Positions 52,201-62,944 of a stretch of DNA of 64,000 bases are shown here, piece after piece. The stretch spans positions 51,874,017 through 51,938,016 of the forward strand of contig OX411543.1 in NCBI GenBank assembly GCA_948146395.1. The letters are read 5' to 3'. How positions within the stretch are numbered: position 1 is the stretch's first letter; every line of letters begins with the position of its first letter. The translations under genes were made by a program, and so were the position numbers. Origin of the DNA: Fragum whitleyi (Eukaryota; Mollusca; Bivalvia; Cardiida; Cardiidae). Under the pieces are notes generated by a model. The model did no database searches. It saw only the letters and a program-made list of their open reading frames with translations, and was not told the origin of the DNA.

Positions 52201-55200
52201 ATTATTGTGATAATCTTAATCATATAAAGAATAGCTGGAGTCTCAGATAGGATGTTCTTGTAGTACCGGTGTGGCAAATATCAGGAATGCATGGTGGGAT
52301 GCTCCAGCCGTAAAAATATGACTGCTGAATGTGATGTTAAACGGATTTTAAAGAAAAATATTCACACCAATAGATATAAAAAACAAGAGGGCCGTTGGCC
52401 CTGGGTCGCTCACCTGAGAAAAAAGCTTCATTACCTAGGTATGTCCATGCAACCACAGAAAAAGAGATTTTCACTTATTCAATCAGATAACATTTGAAAT
52501 AATCCTCCCCCCCCCCCCATCTGCTCCTCCCCTGGTCATTATTTATTTAAGCTTTTTTCATAAAAGGTCTGTGATCAGCTAATCTATGCCAGATATACAG
52601 GCTGAGTCTGAGACTTTCAAAGTTTTCCTTAATGAGTTGATCAATCCATGTCAAATATAAAGGCTGTAGGGATTCAAAATTCTCAACAAAGCACTCCCCC
52701 TCCCCCAAGATGCTCTGCACCTGGTGAATCTACAGTCATGATTTTAGCTAATTCAATTAATGTCCATATGCTGATCATTCATACCAATATTCAAGTCTGT
52801 AGGACTCCTGGTTCATTAGAAGAAGTTTAAAGATTTCAAAAATGATCCAAAGTACTACCCCCTCCCCAAGACACTCAGCACCTGGTGACCCTACAGTCAT
52901 GATTTTAGCTATTTTTATTAATGTCAATATATTGATCACCCATTACAATTTTCAAGTCTGTAGGGTTCCTGATCCAGGAGAAGAATAAGGTTAAAGATTT
53001 CAAAATTGATCCAAAGTATTACCCCCTCCCCCCTAATGCTCCGCATCTGGTGGCCCTACATTCATGCTTTTAGCTTTTTTATTTAAGATCCATATGCTTA
53101 TCATCCATGCCAATTTTGAAGTCTGTAGGGCTCCTGGTTCATTAGAAGATGAAGGTTAAAGTTACAAAATTTTCACAAAAGTACTACCCTCTCCCCCCTG
53201 GTGCTCCGCCCCTGGTGGCATTACAGTCATGATTTTAGCTATTTTTATTAACGCCTATGAGCTGATCCTCCATACCAATTTTCAAGTCTGTAGGGCTTGT
53301 GGTTCAGAAGAAGAAGAAGGTTAAAGATTACAAAATTTTCACAAAAGTACTACCCTCTCCCCCCTGGTGCTCCGCACCTGGTGAATCTACAGTCATGGTT
53401 CTAGATATTTTTATAAAGGTCCATATGCTGATCATCCATGCCAATATTCAAATCTGTCAGGCTCCTAGTTCATCAGAAGAAGAAGGTTAAAGATTACAAA
53501 ATTTTCACATAAGTACTACCCCCTCTCCCCTGGTGCTCCGCACCTGGCAGCCCAACAGATATGGTTTTAGCTATTTTTATTCAGGTCTATAAGCTGATCA
53601 TCCATGCCAATTTTCAAGTCTGTAGGGCTCCTGGTTCCAAAGAAGAAGAAGATTAAAGATTACAAAATTTACCCAAAGTACTACCCCCTCCCCCTGGTGC
53701 TCCGCACCTGGTGGCTCAAAAGATATGATTTTAGCTATTTTAATTCAGGTCTATGAACTGATCATCCATGCCAAGTTTTAAATCTGTGGGACTACTGGTT
53801 GAGAAGAAGATGAATTTTAAAGATTTTCTTAAAATTTCTCTGTTTGTTGCCATAGCAACCAGAGTTTTTCATGGATTTCAATTCTTTTAGCTATTTTTGA
53901 AGGGGACCACCTAAGCAACATTTCTGTAAAATTTGGTGTAAATTGGCCAAGTAGTTTAGGAGGAGATGTCGTTTAAAGAAATTGTTGACGGACGACGACC
54001 GACGTCCGGACGACCGACGGACGGACGCCGGATGAAAGGTGATCACAATAGCTCACATGAGCACTTCGTGCTCAGGTGAGCTAAAAAGTAAATAGAAAAT
54101 ACAGTAATGAAACAGATTTTCCAAAATGTTCTCTGCTAAAAAAAGTTAAATACTCTATACCAATAAGTTGATATGATTTTGGATTTTTTTAATTGTTTTC
54201 TCAATTTTTTCTTGCAGGAAAGTTACCAATAATGAGACATAAAGATATTATAGAGTCCAATGTTTTAGACATATTTGCCTACCTGAGAAAACAGGTAGGT
54301 GTAGATTTAGAGGATATTGATTCATGGAATACCGAATTTATCCATATCTATTAACAGATAAAAACAAGGCTTTGCCAAGTTTTTATTTGTTTTAGATGAA
54401 GAGTTTAATAAATTTTGTATTTTATGAGCACAAATTTGATATTCTATTATAACATGACCTGAATTTTTGCAAGGAGTCAAGGAAATTCTAGAAATTAATG
54501 GATTTACGTGATTCTACGAAATATATAACTCTGTTTGCAAAGTGATGTTATCAAATGCATTATGATATCATTTTCAAAACAAAAATATATCATTGCTATA
54601 CATTTGTAGCTCATTTTCATAGGAATTCCACTAGTGTAATGACACACGTGTAATCAAAAATATTTATTAGGGTTATTCCAATTCCTTGACATAGCTCATA
54701 TTATAAGATGTATGTTTTCTCTATAGATAGGGCAAGTATTTTTAGTTTTTAGCTCACCGAGCACGAAGTGCTCAAGGTGAGCAATTGTGATCGTACAATG
54801 TCTGTTGTGCCTCGTCAGTCGTCCGTCGTCCATAATTTTTTTAAACATCTTCTCCTTCTAAACCAGTGGGCCAATCTTGATGAAACTTTGCAGGGATGTT
54901 CCTAGGGTCAAGTTCTACCAAAGTTGTTCAAATAAATGAAATCCACCCTTAATTTTTCCTTTACCCTTAACAAAAAGGGTGAAAATGTGAAAATCTTCAA
55001 AAATCTTCTTCTCTGAAACCAGAAGGCAGACAGTTTCATATTTGGTTCATGTATGTAGCATCATCTAGTGGCCCCCTACCAAGTTTGTTCATATCAAGAC
55101 CCTAGGATTATATTTGGGCTTCACCCAGGCGCAACCCTTTTTACACAGAATCAAAGAGACAAAAATCTTAAAAAATCTTCTCTGAAACCAGATGGCAGAC

Positions 55201-58200
55201 AGCTTTCATATTTTGTATGTAGCATCACCTAGTGGGCCTCTTCCAAGTTTGTTCATATTAAGACCCTGGGGTCATATTTAGGCTCTGCCTGGATGCATCC
55301 CTTTTAGCTCACCTGAGCACGAAGGGTAAAAAATTAAAAACTTCAAAAATTTATTCTCTGACACCAGAAGGCAGACAGCTGTCATATTTGGTATGTAGCA
55401 TCATCTAGTGGACCTCTACCAAGGCTGTTCATAACAAGGCCCTAGGATCATATTTGGGCTCCACCCAGGCGCAATCTTTTTTACATAGAATCAAAGAGCG
55501 AAAATCTTTTTAAATCTTCTTTTCCAAAACCAGAGGGCACACAGCTTTCATATTTGGTATGTAGCATCATCTAGTGGGCCCCTATCAAGTTTGTTCATAT
55601 CAAGACCCTTTGGTCATATTTGGGCTCCACCCAGGCGCATCCCTTTTTACTCATCTGAGCATGATGGATGAAAATTGGAAATCCTTCAAAAATATTCTTC
55701 TCTGAAACCAGAAGGCAGACAGCTTTCAAATTTATTTTGTAGCATCATCTAATGGACTTCTACTAAGTTTGTTCATATCAAGACCCTGGGGTCTAATTTG
55801 GGCTCCACCCGGGTGCATCCCTTTTTACATAGAATCAAAGAGCGAAAAGAAATATCTGTCTTGCTCTTGGCTGAAAACATTCCATGGTATTGATCTTATG
55901 TAGAAATTATCTCCTTTTTGACATCTGCCTATTTGATTAATGTGATGTCCCAGGTGTCAAAAAGACGCAGGTGAACGATCTAGGACCATCATGGTCCTCT
56001 TGTTTTAGTTTATTTTTAGTTCCACTGGCTGAAGGCCACTGTGGCTATTGTTATGGTGCTGTGTTTGTCCATCCATGCATCTGGTTGTAAACTTTTTCTT
56101 TAAATATCTTCTCCAAAACTTCTGGATGAATTTCTACCCAAATTCAGATTCTTGGTTGAACCTCTTTCAAAGTTATTGTAGAAATTTTGATCAAATGAAA
56201 AACATTGCTTTAATGGGCGTGTGAATGATTCTTGGTTGAACCTCTTTCAAAATTGTTGTAGAAATTTTGATCAAATGAAAAACATGGCTTTAATGGGCTG
56301 GCTAACTTCCAAATATGGTAAAAAGTGACTTTTCTCAGAACTTAATTGATGGATATGAAATAAATTGTATATGAATGATCATCAGGTGCCCTTTATCAGG
56401 CTACAAAAATCATTTTGATCAGATGAAAAATACGTCTTAAATGGACAGACAGTCATTTCTCTATACATGTATATTATATGGTGAAACTTTGAAAATCATT
56501 TTCTCAGTATATTTCATCGATATCAATTAAATGATCCTTGGGGGACCCTTGATCAGGCTTCAACAAATTATTGTGATCAGATGAAAAATATGTCTTTTAC
56601 GGACAGAGGTCATTTCTCTTTATGTTATTTAGTGTAAACTTTGAAAATCAATTTCTATTGATTTCAAAAAATCCAAAGTGTTATAGAGCGTTTACAATTT
56701 TTACCAATATCGAGGGATTTACGCATTAACCCTTGTCATGCTGAATAAATCGTTGACAAAATTGCATTAATTATCTAAGTGCTCATATTTCCATTAAGTG
56801 TATTTTCTGAAAAAAGTAATACTTATCTTCTCCAGAGGAAAATCAGGTAGTAATGTGCAGGCTGATCTTTGTGTCTACCTCTTGCAAAAGCAGGGATATA
56901 TTCTGAGTTAAGCATAGCAAAGGATTTTTTAGGCATCTACTCAAAAGGTTGATGTGATGTTTGAAGGCCAAGATCTAAAATTTCCTTGCCTTAGATTTTA
57001 GAACGTTTTTTCAAAAATGTGTTGTGAAGTTGCCACATGATCTTTTTTGTTAGATTAGTGGCAAATTTATCTTTTGATTTCAGAACTGGGGTTCAGACTT
57101 CAATCTTACTAGCAAACAGAGTGCTGATGTGGTGGCATATTGTGCTATGATAGAAAATAAGCTTTTACCAGCACTGGTAAGATATTTCATTATGATAAAA
57201 TAATTAACACCAGCAAGCAGAGTGCTTATGTGGTGGTTAATTGTGCAATTATAGATAATAAGCTTTTTCCAGCACTGGTATGAGATTTGGTCAAGACAAA
57301 CTTGTTTATGCTAGCTAACAGAGTGCTATTGTGGTGGCATTTTGTGCTAAGATAGAAAAAATGCTTTTACCAGCACCAGTAAATTATTTTGTCAAGATAA
57401 ACTAATTTGACAAGCAGAGCGCTGATGTGGTGGCATTGTGCTATGATATAAAATAAGCTTTTACCAGCACTGGTAAGAAATTTTGTCAAGATTAATTATT
57501 AGTATTATTATACTAGTAAGCAGAGTATTGAGTTGGTGGCATTTTGTGCTATGATAGAATATAAGCTTTTACCAGCACTTGCAAGAAATTTTGTCAAGAT
57601 AAATTTATTTAGGCACTGTAACGTAGTAGTTGTAGTGGTTAGTACTTCGCAATAATAAATCAACACAGTCAGTATAGCATAATGAGTTTATTTGAAAAGA
57701 ACAAGTTGAATGTTCAGATTCTCAAACACGACTGCTCTCCAAGACTAAACTGCAATGCCCTCTCTCTCTCCAGCATGCATTATTTATACGTTTAAAGTGA
57801 CCTTTAGGAATTCTCCAGACTTGGCACTCTCATTGATGCCAACATCTGCTATTTACAAACTAATGAATTGGTTTAGATACAGGTTACTAATTATAGCATT
57901 AACTCTAAACTATCTGTCAAAACTTGAGTTTCAATTACAAACATTAAAATGTCAGTAAACAACTTGACTTTAAACAATACTAAATAACCCATAACAATGA
58001 AGACAGTAAACACGTTGACCTTAAACAATAAGCTACGTCATGCATTCTGGACAATCCCCAAGGTAACAAACATATTGACATTAAACAATGAACACGTGTT
58101 TAAATGTCAAATTTGACTTGAACACTGTCCAATAAAAACATTCATGTATAATACTGCACGTACTGCATGTCAGAGATAATGTATTATAACAATATATTAA

Positions 58201-61200
58201 ACTTTATAAAAGAGAAGTTAAAATCCCTAATTACTTAATTAGTTTACTGATTAATTACTTAGTCACATAGGTCACTATGTTATAGCACACAGAGTGCTGA
58301 TGTGGTGGTTACTTGTGCTATTATAGAAATTAAGCTTTTCCCAGCACTGGTACAGGACACATTTGTTAATGCAAACAGAGTGCTATTGTGGTGGCATTTT
58401 GTGCTAAGATGGAAAAATGCTTTACCAGCACCAGTAAGATATTTTGTCAAGATAAACTAATTTGACAAGCAGAGTACTGATGTGGTGGCACTGTGCTATG
58501 ATATAAAATAAGCTTTTACCAGCACTGGTAAGAAATTTTGTCAAGTTTAATTGATAGTATTTGTATACTAGCAAGCAGAGTACTGATGTGGTGGCATTTT
58601 GTGCTATGATAGAAAATAAGCTTTTACAAGCACTGGTACAAAATTTGGTCAAGATAAATTAATTAATACTAGCAAGCAGAGTACTGTGGTAGCTCATTTA
58701 GCTATAAAAGAAATAAGGTTATTCAAGCACTTGTAAGATATTTGGTTAAGATATTAAGATATCAACAAGAAAAATGTGGATGTAGTGGCAAATTGTTCTA
58801 TGACGGTATAAAGCTTTTGCCAGTGCAAAGAGTCACTTGCTGATAAAATGTGATTTTTAATGAAAAGCAATTTCTTATTTTCCACAATGTATTCTTCTGG
58901 GTGCCTACATGCAGTCTCAATAATGTGTGCAAGTTCAACCCACTGCACATGGATACATGTCTTGTCTATTTCAGACTCACTTTTGGTTTCTAGAGAGTGA
59001 CAATTACACACAGATTACTCGACCACGATACTCAAGGGCTGTGTATTTTCCGTTTAAATTCTGGTACCCAGATTATGTACTTTCCAAAGCCAGGAGCCAG
59101 CTGTATACATCACAGGGAACAGAAAATATAACAGATGTTGAAATAAATAGTAAAGTGAGTTTTTATTTAAAATAAAATTCTATACTTTGAAATTAGGAAG
59201 CTTGGCCATACCAAGGAATTGGTTCAACATTGTTTTAAGGAAAATATAGACAGAAATCTCTTGAATCATGTGAAAATATTTCCTTGCTATTGTCCTTATC
59301 TTGGTTCTGTAAGCAACATGTATTTACACATCACACAAAGAACCAAATCAGAACACTGTAAGACAAATGTTCTGGAAAGAAACTATATGCAGATGAGGCT
59401 TATCAGGTTTTCTTTAATGCTTTTCGGTGGGTTATTTAGAAATAATGGAACATTATTATTTGATAAACACACCCCCTAACCAGTGAAATTATAAAAAAAA
59501 ACTTGTACCCCACTTTCATTTATTTCACCCTATCTGACATTATCAAAGCTGAGCACAATTAGTGACATCATCATGATTATTGCATAGCAATCACATGTAA
59601 AATGAAGGGCTTTAAGAAAATTTGTGTTAAAAAATTATCATTTTGTTCATATTTCGATGGCTTAGCGTGAAACAGTTGTAACTGCCTAAGTGTTTATAGG
59701 CAGTTACAACTGTTTTGCGCTGAGCCATCGATTTGCACTAAAGAAATAGAATAATTGTTTGTTTTTCTGTATAGATAGATTGATATTTCATTAAGTGAAC
59801 AACAAAAGCTGTGTTTTCACTTCACTATTGGCTCTTCCACTAGTGCAAATTTAGGTTTTGTTGTTTACTCAATGGACAATAAATAATTTAATTGATCTCA
59901 TACTGGAATAAATGATAATCATTTTGATGATATTAAATCAGGGTCATGTCTTCATGTGCAAAATGCTGTGCTTCCTGGGAATTTGTCCTATAATATCCCC
60001 ATTAGTCTTGTTTTAGCATTAAAGAAAAAGAGTTATTTTTTTGTTTTTGTTATCATTTTAAATGCAGATATATAAAGATGCCAAAGACTGCCTGTCATAT
60101 ATGTCTCAAAAACTTGGTACACAAGAATTCTTCTTTGGAGCTGCGTAAGTTTTGTTTTACTTTTACTGACAATTATAACTGTATTTTCCTATTCATCCGC
60201 ATTCATGATATAAACATTTGATGAATATTATAAAGAAATTTGTGCATAAAATCTAAAATGATAATTTAGTTATATGGGGTTAATAGAAAAATACATGTTA
60301 AACAAAAAAAAGAAAGATAGGCAGGGATCACCACTTACACCAGTCCTCAGACCCAAGGTCACTGAAATTTAGGGAGGACTTGAAGAACCAGGCCTGTACT
60401 GATTGTTCAACTTTATTTCTAAACCTTGTGTGGATATATGAATTAAATATTTACCATACTAAGATTGGTAAAGAGAGATATTGGGAGATATTGAAAATAC
60501 CTTGGAAATAGAAGCAAATTCTTTCCCAGACTGTTTTCCTTTCAATATTTTGCTTTTCATTATAACTTACATTTGAGCCTGTGCGTGACACTTCCAACAA
60601 TTTGAAATGTTCGAGAGGTGTTTACATTGAGCAGCATAGACAGTCACATACTGAAAATATACAGTCACCTGATGGTCTACTGATACTTTTAGACCTAATC
60701 TTACTACTAAGTGCATAGTGAAGACTCTGGTCAGGCTGTGCGGATGCACAGGCTGATCGGAGTCTTTGCTTAGCGCACATTTGAAATTGTTGGAAATCTC
60801 AGGCACAGGCTCATTTATTATTAATGCATTTAATTGAAATTGCTTCAGAATTTATACAGTTTCTCAGGAGGACCCATAATGACACTAGGTATGCCTAGTA
60901 AAGATTAGAACCAGTAAGTCCTACAGACTTTTAGCCACTAAGTGACAAACCGTAATAAAGGTTGTTCAACATGTGATGACCACACAGATTCTCAAAAAAA
61001 AAATAAATGTAAAAACATGACAGAATTTATGAAGGTCATTTGTCATTTGGCAAAAATATTTGGAATAAAAAAAAAAAACCCAAAATCTATTTCAGACCTA
61101 CATCCCTAGATGCGATGGTGTTTGGACATATAGCTCCGTTACTAAATGCTCCATTAAACAGTAATCAGCTGACAAACTTTCTCCATGCCTATTGTGACAA

Positions 61201-62546
61201 CTTATGTACATTCTGTAAACGGGTACAGCGAATATACTTCCCTCTCACTCCAGCTGGTAAGTCACTCGCAAAAAATCCTCCTTTTGCTGTTTACAGGGTT
61301 TGCCTGCTGTTCACAAATCTCTGGCAGGCAGAGCAGACTAAGATCAGCCTGCACAGATGTGCAGTCTGACCCTAGCATTCACTACCTGCTTTCTGCTTTA
61401 TTCTTTCCTTGAAAAAAACATTAGTCAACGGTGTTAAGTGTGTGAAATGTCTCAGAAATAGATTATTCATTGGAAACAAAAAAAAAAATTGATACATAAG
61501 ATTATGGTTTATGTGTTGTAAAATGTGACACTGAAGATGTCAATAAGAGTAACCCCTAAAAAATAACTCATATTCATGATTTTAATGTCCAATGAAATAT
61601 TACTCAGTTGACAGATTTTCTACGCTGTTTAATACTTTTTACCACTCATAAATGGGGTTTGAATCACAACCAAAGCAAATGCAAAGTTTCAAAACATTTT
61701 ATCATACTTTGTGGGCTCTTTGGCTGAGTGGAAGACATGCTTCACTCTTCATCTGATGGTTGTGTGTTTGAGCCCCACTGGAGGCGGATAGTGTATTTGA
61801 GCAGGACAATTTACAGACAGTGCCTCAGTCCACCCTACTGTAAAAGTGTATCCATTACCTCAGATATGATATGGTATGAGTTAGTACGACGAGGGAAATA
61901 AAAGTCTTTTGGCCCTTAATCATGTTATCTACAAGTAAAAATAAAGTACTTATACCAAAGTTTTATCATATTTCTACAAGACCTTTTTTTTTTATTTCCC
62001 CTTTAAAAAAATGTCAGATAGCTCCAAGGTCAAGGTCGTAAACTTATGTGGAATAGCAACTGGAGGCTAGGAAAGGGATGTGGTGGTAGTACTGGTGTGA
62101 GAAATACTAGGAATCCATCGTTAGGTGCTCCAGTCGTCGCGATATAACTGAGAGATTGTTGAAAGCGACGTTAAACCCCAATTCAAATCAAATCAAATCC
62201 AAGGTCAAGGTTATAGTTTAAGTTCAAATATCAAAATATTATCCTGAGCTATGATCAAATATTTGTGGGCTTACTAGCAGTAAACTGTTGTCCCATGACA
62301 ACCACCTATTTGGTTAAAAAAATTGATACTTTTACCCTAGACTCATTTTTTGTTTCAGAAATTGAGGAGAAACAAAAAGAGGAGCAGCGTAAAAAAAAAG
62401 AAGAAGCAGAGAATCTCGAATATCCAAATAAAAAGCGTAACATGATATTAGCGGGTGTATTTGCGGTGACGGCAATGTTGACCTTTTCAATAATACATGG
62501 TATTATAGATATTCAAGTAGTTGATGATGATGACCCATCTAGTTAA
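49198..62546 (+). CDS. MTX1: Metaxin 1, complete eight-exon gene
   Basis: Metaxin is a GST-fold protein of the outer mitochondrial membrane that acts with the SAM/TOM machinery in beta-barrel insertion and protein import. Exons: 49198-49281, 51133-51202, 54218-54294, 57084-57176, 58975-59154, 60068-60144, 61096-61256, 62359-62546. They join in frame to 309 codons plus stop, close to the ~317 residues of human metaxin 1. Visible: N-terminal metaxin GST fold (WEGDWDLPSVDPACLATL, then YCRFSGVPVKV and NRPWRSPTGKLP), GST-C part (CAMIENKLLPALTHFW, FPFKFWYPDYV, FFFGAAPTSLDAMVFGHIAP), a charged KEEQRKKKEE linker and a C-terminal hydrophobic anchor (MILAGVFAVTAMLTF). The start has a good context (AAGATGG). 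Metaxin 3 is the main alternative. Confidence 0.95.
49282..51132 (+). other. Metaxin intron 1
   Basis: AT-rich with a GGACCTGT palindromic MITE around 50270-50640 (CAGGTCCTG, CAAGCAATTTCTTC, GAGGACTGGTGTTAGTG). Nothing else recognised. Confidence 0.5.
51133..51202 (+). CDS. MTX1: Metaxin exon 2
   Basis: Acceptor TTTTCAG ending 51132; donor GTAATG at 51203. It encodes AYCRFSGVPVKVEKTNRPW and RSPT, the first beta-alpha-beta of the GST-N fold. Confidence 0.92.
51203..54217 (+). other. Metaxin intron 2
   Basis: Holds a MITE related to 50270-50640 (51205-51895, ends AGGAGTGACACTTAGGCAAG / AGCAAGTGTCTAACCCTGA), a SINE-tail-like fragment near 52220-52340 and the inverted element at 52379-54087. 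Confidence 0.5.
52379..54087 (-). mobile_element. GTCCGTCC element on the minus strand
   Basis: Read on the plus strand it begins AAAACAAGAGGGCCGTTGGC, GGGTCGCTCACCTGAG, has about eight ~165-bp subunits (CCCCTCCCCCTGGTGCTCCG, GCACCTGGTGGCCC, GCTGATCATCCATGCCAATT), and ends ACGTCCGGACGACC, GCACTTCGTGCTCAGGTGAG, CTAAAAA. The termini match the AGCTCACCTGAGC family; the interior is a different subunit type. Confidence 0.72.
54218..54294 (+). CDS. MTX1: Metaxin exon 3
   Basis: Acceptor CTTGCAG ending 54217; donor GTAGGT at 54295. It encodes GKLPIMRHKDIIESNVLDI and FAYLRKQ, the segment matching human TLPALRTSHGEVISVPHKII. Confidence 0.92.
54751..56006 (+). mobile_element. GTCCGTCC element with AAGGCAGACAG subunits
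   Basis: AGCTCACCGAGCACGAAGTG, CGTCAGTCGTCCGTCGTCC, about four subunits as in 43981-45560, and end CAGGTGAACGATCTAGGACC..TCCTCTTGTTTT. The head is intact, unlike the 43981 copy. Confidence 0.72.
56019..56690 (+). mobile_element. AGTTCCACTGGCTG-type element, 3' end worn
   Basis: Begins AGTTCCACTGGCTGAAGGCC twelve bases after the previous element and has the ~145-bp subunits of 309-1424. A 60-bp stretch (GATTCTTGGTTGAACCTCTT) is duplicated in tandem at 56149 and 56227. Confidence 0.6.
56726..56923. mobile_element. TTAA MITE, internally shortened
   Basis: Starts TTAACCCTTGTCATGCTGAA; the right end is degraded (GAGTTAAGCATAGCAAAGGA). The central palindrome is reduced. Confidence 0.55.
57084..57176 (+). 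CDS. MTX1: Metaxin exon 4, source of the downstream tandem array
   Basis: Acceptor GATTTCAG ending 57083; donor GTAAGA at 57177. It encodes NWGSDFNLTSKQSADVVAY and CAMIENKLLPAL. Its last ~65 bases and donor recur at least nine times between 57212 and 58731. Confidence 0.93.
57177..58974 (+). repeat. Metaxin intron 4: tandem array of exon 4 copies
   Basis: Copies of the last ~65 bases of exon 4 (AGCAAGCAGAGTGCTGATGT, GGTGGCATTTTGTGCTATGA, AAGCTTTTACCAGCACTGGT) at 57212, 57313, 57410, 57515, 58285, 58371, 58465, 58570 and 58671, with a worn tenth near 58765. The spacing is ~100 bp and each copy keeps the intron bases after the donor (TTTGTCAAGATAAA). Copies 1 to 4 and 5 to 8 correspond one to one. 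Copies 1 and 8 are still open in the exon frame; copies 2, 3, 6 and 7 carry stops or frame shifts. Confidence 0.88.
57617..58284. mobile_element. 668-bp insertion within the exon 4 array
   Basis: The flanks read TTATTTAGGCAC and GCACACAGAGTGCTG. Removing 57617-58284 plus one GCAC restores an array unit, so GCAC looks like a 4-bp target duplication. Ends are TGTAACGTAGT and the inverted ACTATGTTATA (9 of 11 pair). No transposase frame; contains several AAACAACTTGACTTTAAACA-type short repeats. Confidence 0.65.
58975..59154 (+). CDS. MTX1: Metaxin exon 5
   Basis: Acceptor TATTTCAG ending 58974; donor GTGAGT at 59155. It encodes THFWFLESDNYTQITRPRYS, then FPFKFWYPDYVLSKARSQ; 60 codons, in phase at both ends. 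Confidence 0.93.
59155..60067 (+). other. Metaxin intron 5
   Basis: Mostly a MITE of the AACAACAAAAGCT family (about 59375-59935: GCTTTTCGGTGGGTTATTTA to AATAAATGATAATC) with a 78-bp foldback nested inside it at 59654-59731. Confidence 0.6.
59654..59731. repeat. 78-bp foldback, GGCTCAGCG type, best copy
   Basis: CGATGGCTTAGCGTGAAACA, GTTGTAACTGCCTAAG and inverted TATAGGCAGTTACAACTGTT, GCGCTGAGCCATCG. Nested in another MITE, so it inserted later than its host. Confidence 0.78.
60068..60144 (+). CDS. MTX1: Metaxin exon 6
   Basis: Acceptor AAATGCAG ending 60067; donor GTAAGT at 60145. It encodes IYKDAKDCLSYMSQKLGTQ and EFFFGA, the start of the GST-C metaxin region. Confidence 0.93.
60145..61095 (+). 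other. Metaxin intron 6
   Basis: Holds a GGACTTGAAG MITE fragment (60320-60420) and the 238-bp MITE at 60575-60812. Rest without recognised features. Confidence 0.5.
60575..60812. mobile_element. MITE with GAGCCTGTGCGTGACACTTC ends
   Basis: GAGCCTGTGCGTGACACTTC, CAACAATTT at the left; AAATTGTTGGAAATCTC, AGGCACAGGCTC at the right, ~29 bp of inverted repeat. The interior has CTGGTCAGGCTGTGCGGATG, CACAGGCTGATCGG. Same family as 3948-4174. Confidence 0.78.
61096..61256 (+). CDS. MTX1: Metaxin exon 7
   Basis: Acceptor TATTTCAG ending 61095; donor GTAAGT at 61257. It encodes PTSLDAMVFGHIAPLLNAPL, NFLHAYCDNLCTFCKRVQ and IYFPLTPAG, aligned with human SLDAFVFSYLALLL and YFPW. Confidence 0.94.
61711..61920 (+). 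mobile_element. tRNA-related SINE, second family
   Basis: GGGCTCTTTGGCTGAGTGG (A-box-like), GTTGTGTGTTTGAGCCCC (B-box-like), then GAGGCGGATAGTGTATTTGA and a non-tRNA body. Shares GTTTGAGCCCCACTG with the minus-strand fragment at 12240-12385. Confidence 0.5.
62025..62200 (+). mobile_element. SINE fragment, body and tail
   Basis: GGTCGTAAACTTATGTGGAA, CAACTGGAGGCTAGGAAAGG, GAGAAATACTAGGAATCCAT, GCGATATAACTGAGAGATTG and CCCCAATTCAAATCAAATC match the 3' two thirds of the 47519 SINE. Confidence 0.75.
62359..62546 (+). CDS. MTX1: Metaxin exon 8: charged linker, membrane anchor and stop
   Basis: Acceptor TGTTTCAG ending 62358. It encodes EIEEKQKEEQRKKKEEAEN, a basic patch YPNKKRN, ~20 hydrophobic residues (MILAGVFAVTAMLTFSIIHG) and IDIQVVDDDDPSS*, the C-terminal tail anchor. 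Confidence 0.93.
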
Positions 62547-62555
62547 TGAAATTCA

Positions 62556-62935
62556 TGTAGACGATATTTGTTTGTGCAAGATCTATTTATATTCCATTGG
62601 TTGAACAACAAAAGCTATACATATATTTTCATTAGTGGTGGAACTTACTTCCTCAAAAATCAAACAATTCTTTTATCTCTTTAACGAAAAAATGGAGCAG
62701 ATGTGAATGTTTTGAGATACATTTTTTTACAATGTGTCATTTCAATGTGAGTGCTTTGTAAGGTCATGAAGTCAGTTGTTTATTTGGCTCCGTTTTGATA
62801 AGTTAACATCAAATAGGGTGCAATGAATGAAATCAAGGTATAATTTCACTTGTTTGGCTGTGAGTTTATCAAATGATTAACCTCCAATTTTTCTTGATAA
62901 TCCACAGAAAAGCATAAAGAATGATTGTTATTTTA
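62556..62935. mobile_element. AACAACAAAAGCT MITE, in metaxin 3' flank
   Basis: TTGTTTGTGCAAGATCTATT, GTTGAACAACAAAAGCTATA, CAAATAGGGTGCAATGAATG and CCACAGAAAAGCATAAAG match blocks of 10300-10733 in inverted order. Confidence 0.55.
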
Positions 62936-62944
62936 CTAGAAAAT

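Larger units (their letters stand above)
54295..57083 (+). other. Metaxin intron 3
   Basis: Contains the elements at 54751-56006 and 56019-56690 and a TTAA MITE (56726-56923). The first 450 bases resemble MITE DNA of 10880-11130 (CAAATTTGATATTCTATTAT, GTTTTAGATGAAGAG) in inverted orientation. No gene. Confidence 0.5.
61257..62358 (+). other. Metaxin intron 7
   Basis: Contains a TCTGGCAGGCAGAGC palindromic MITE (about 61295-61400), a tRNA-like SINE of a second family (61711-61920) and a SINE 3' part (62025-62200). Confidence 0.5.
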
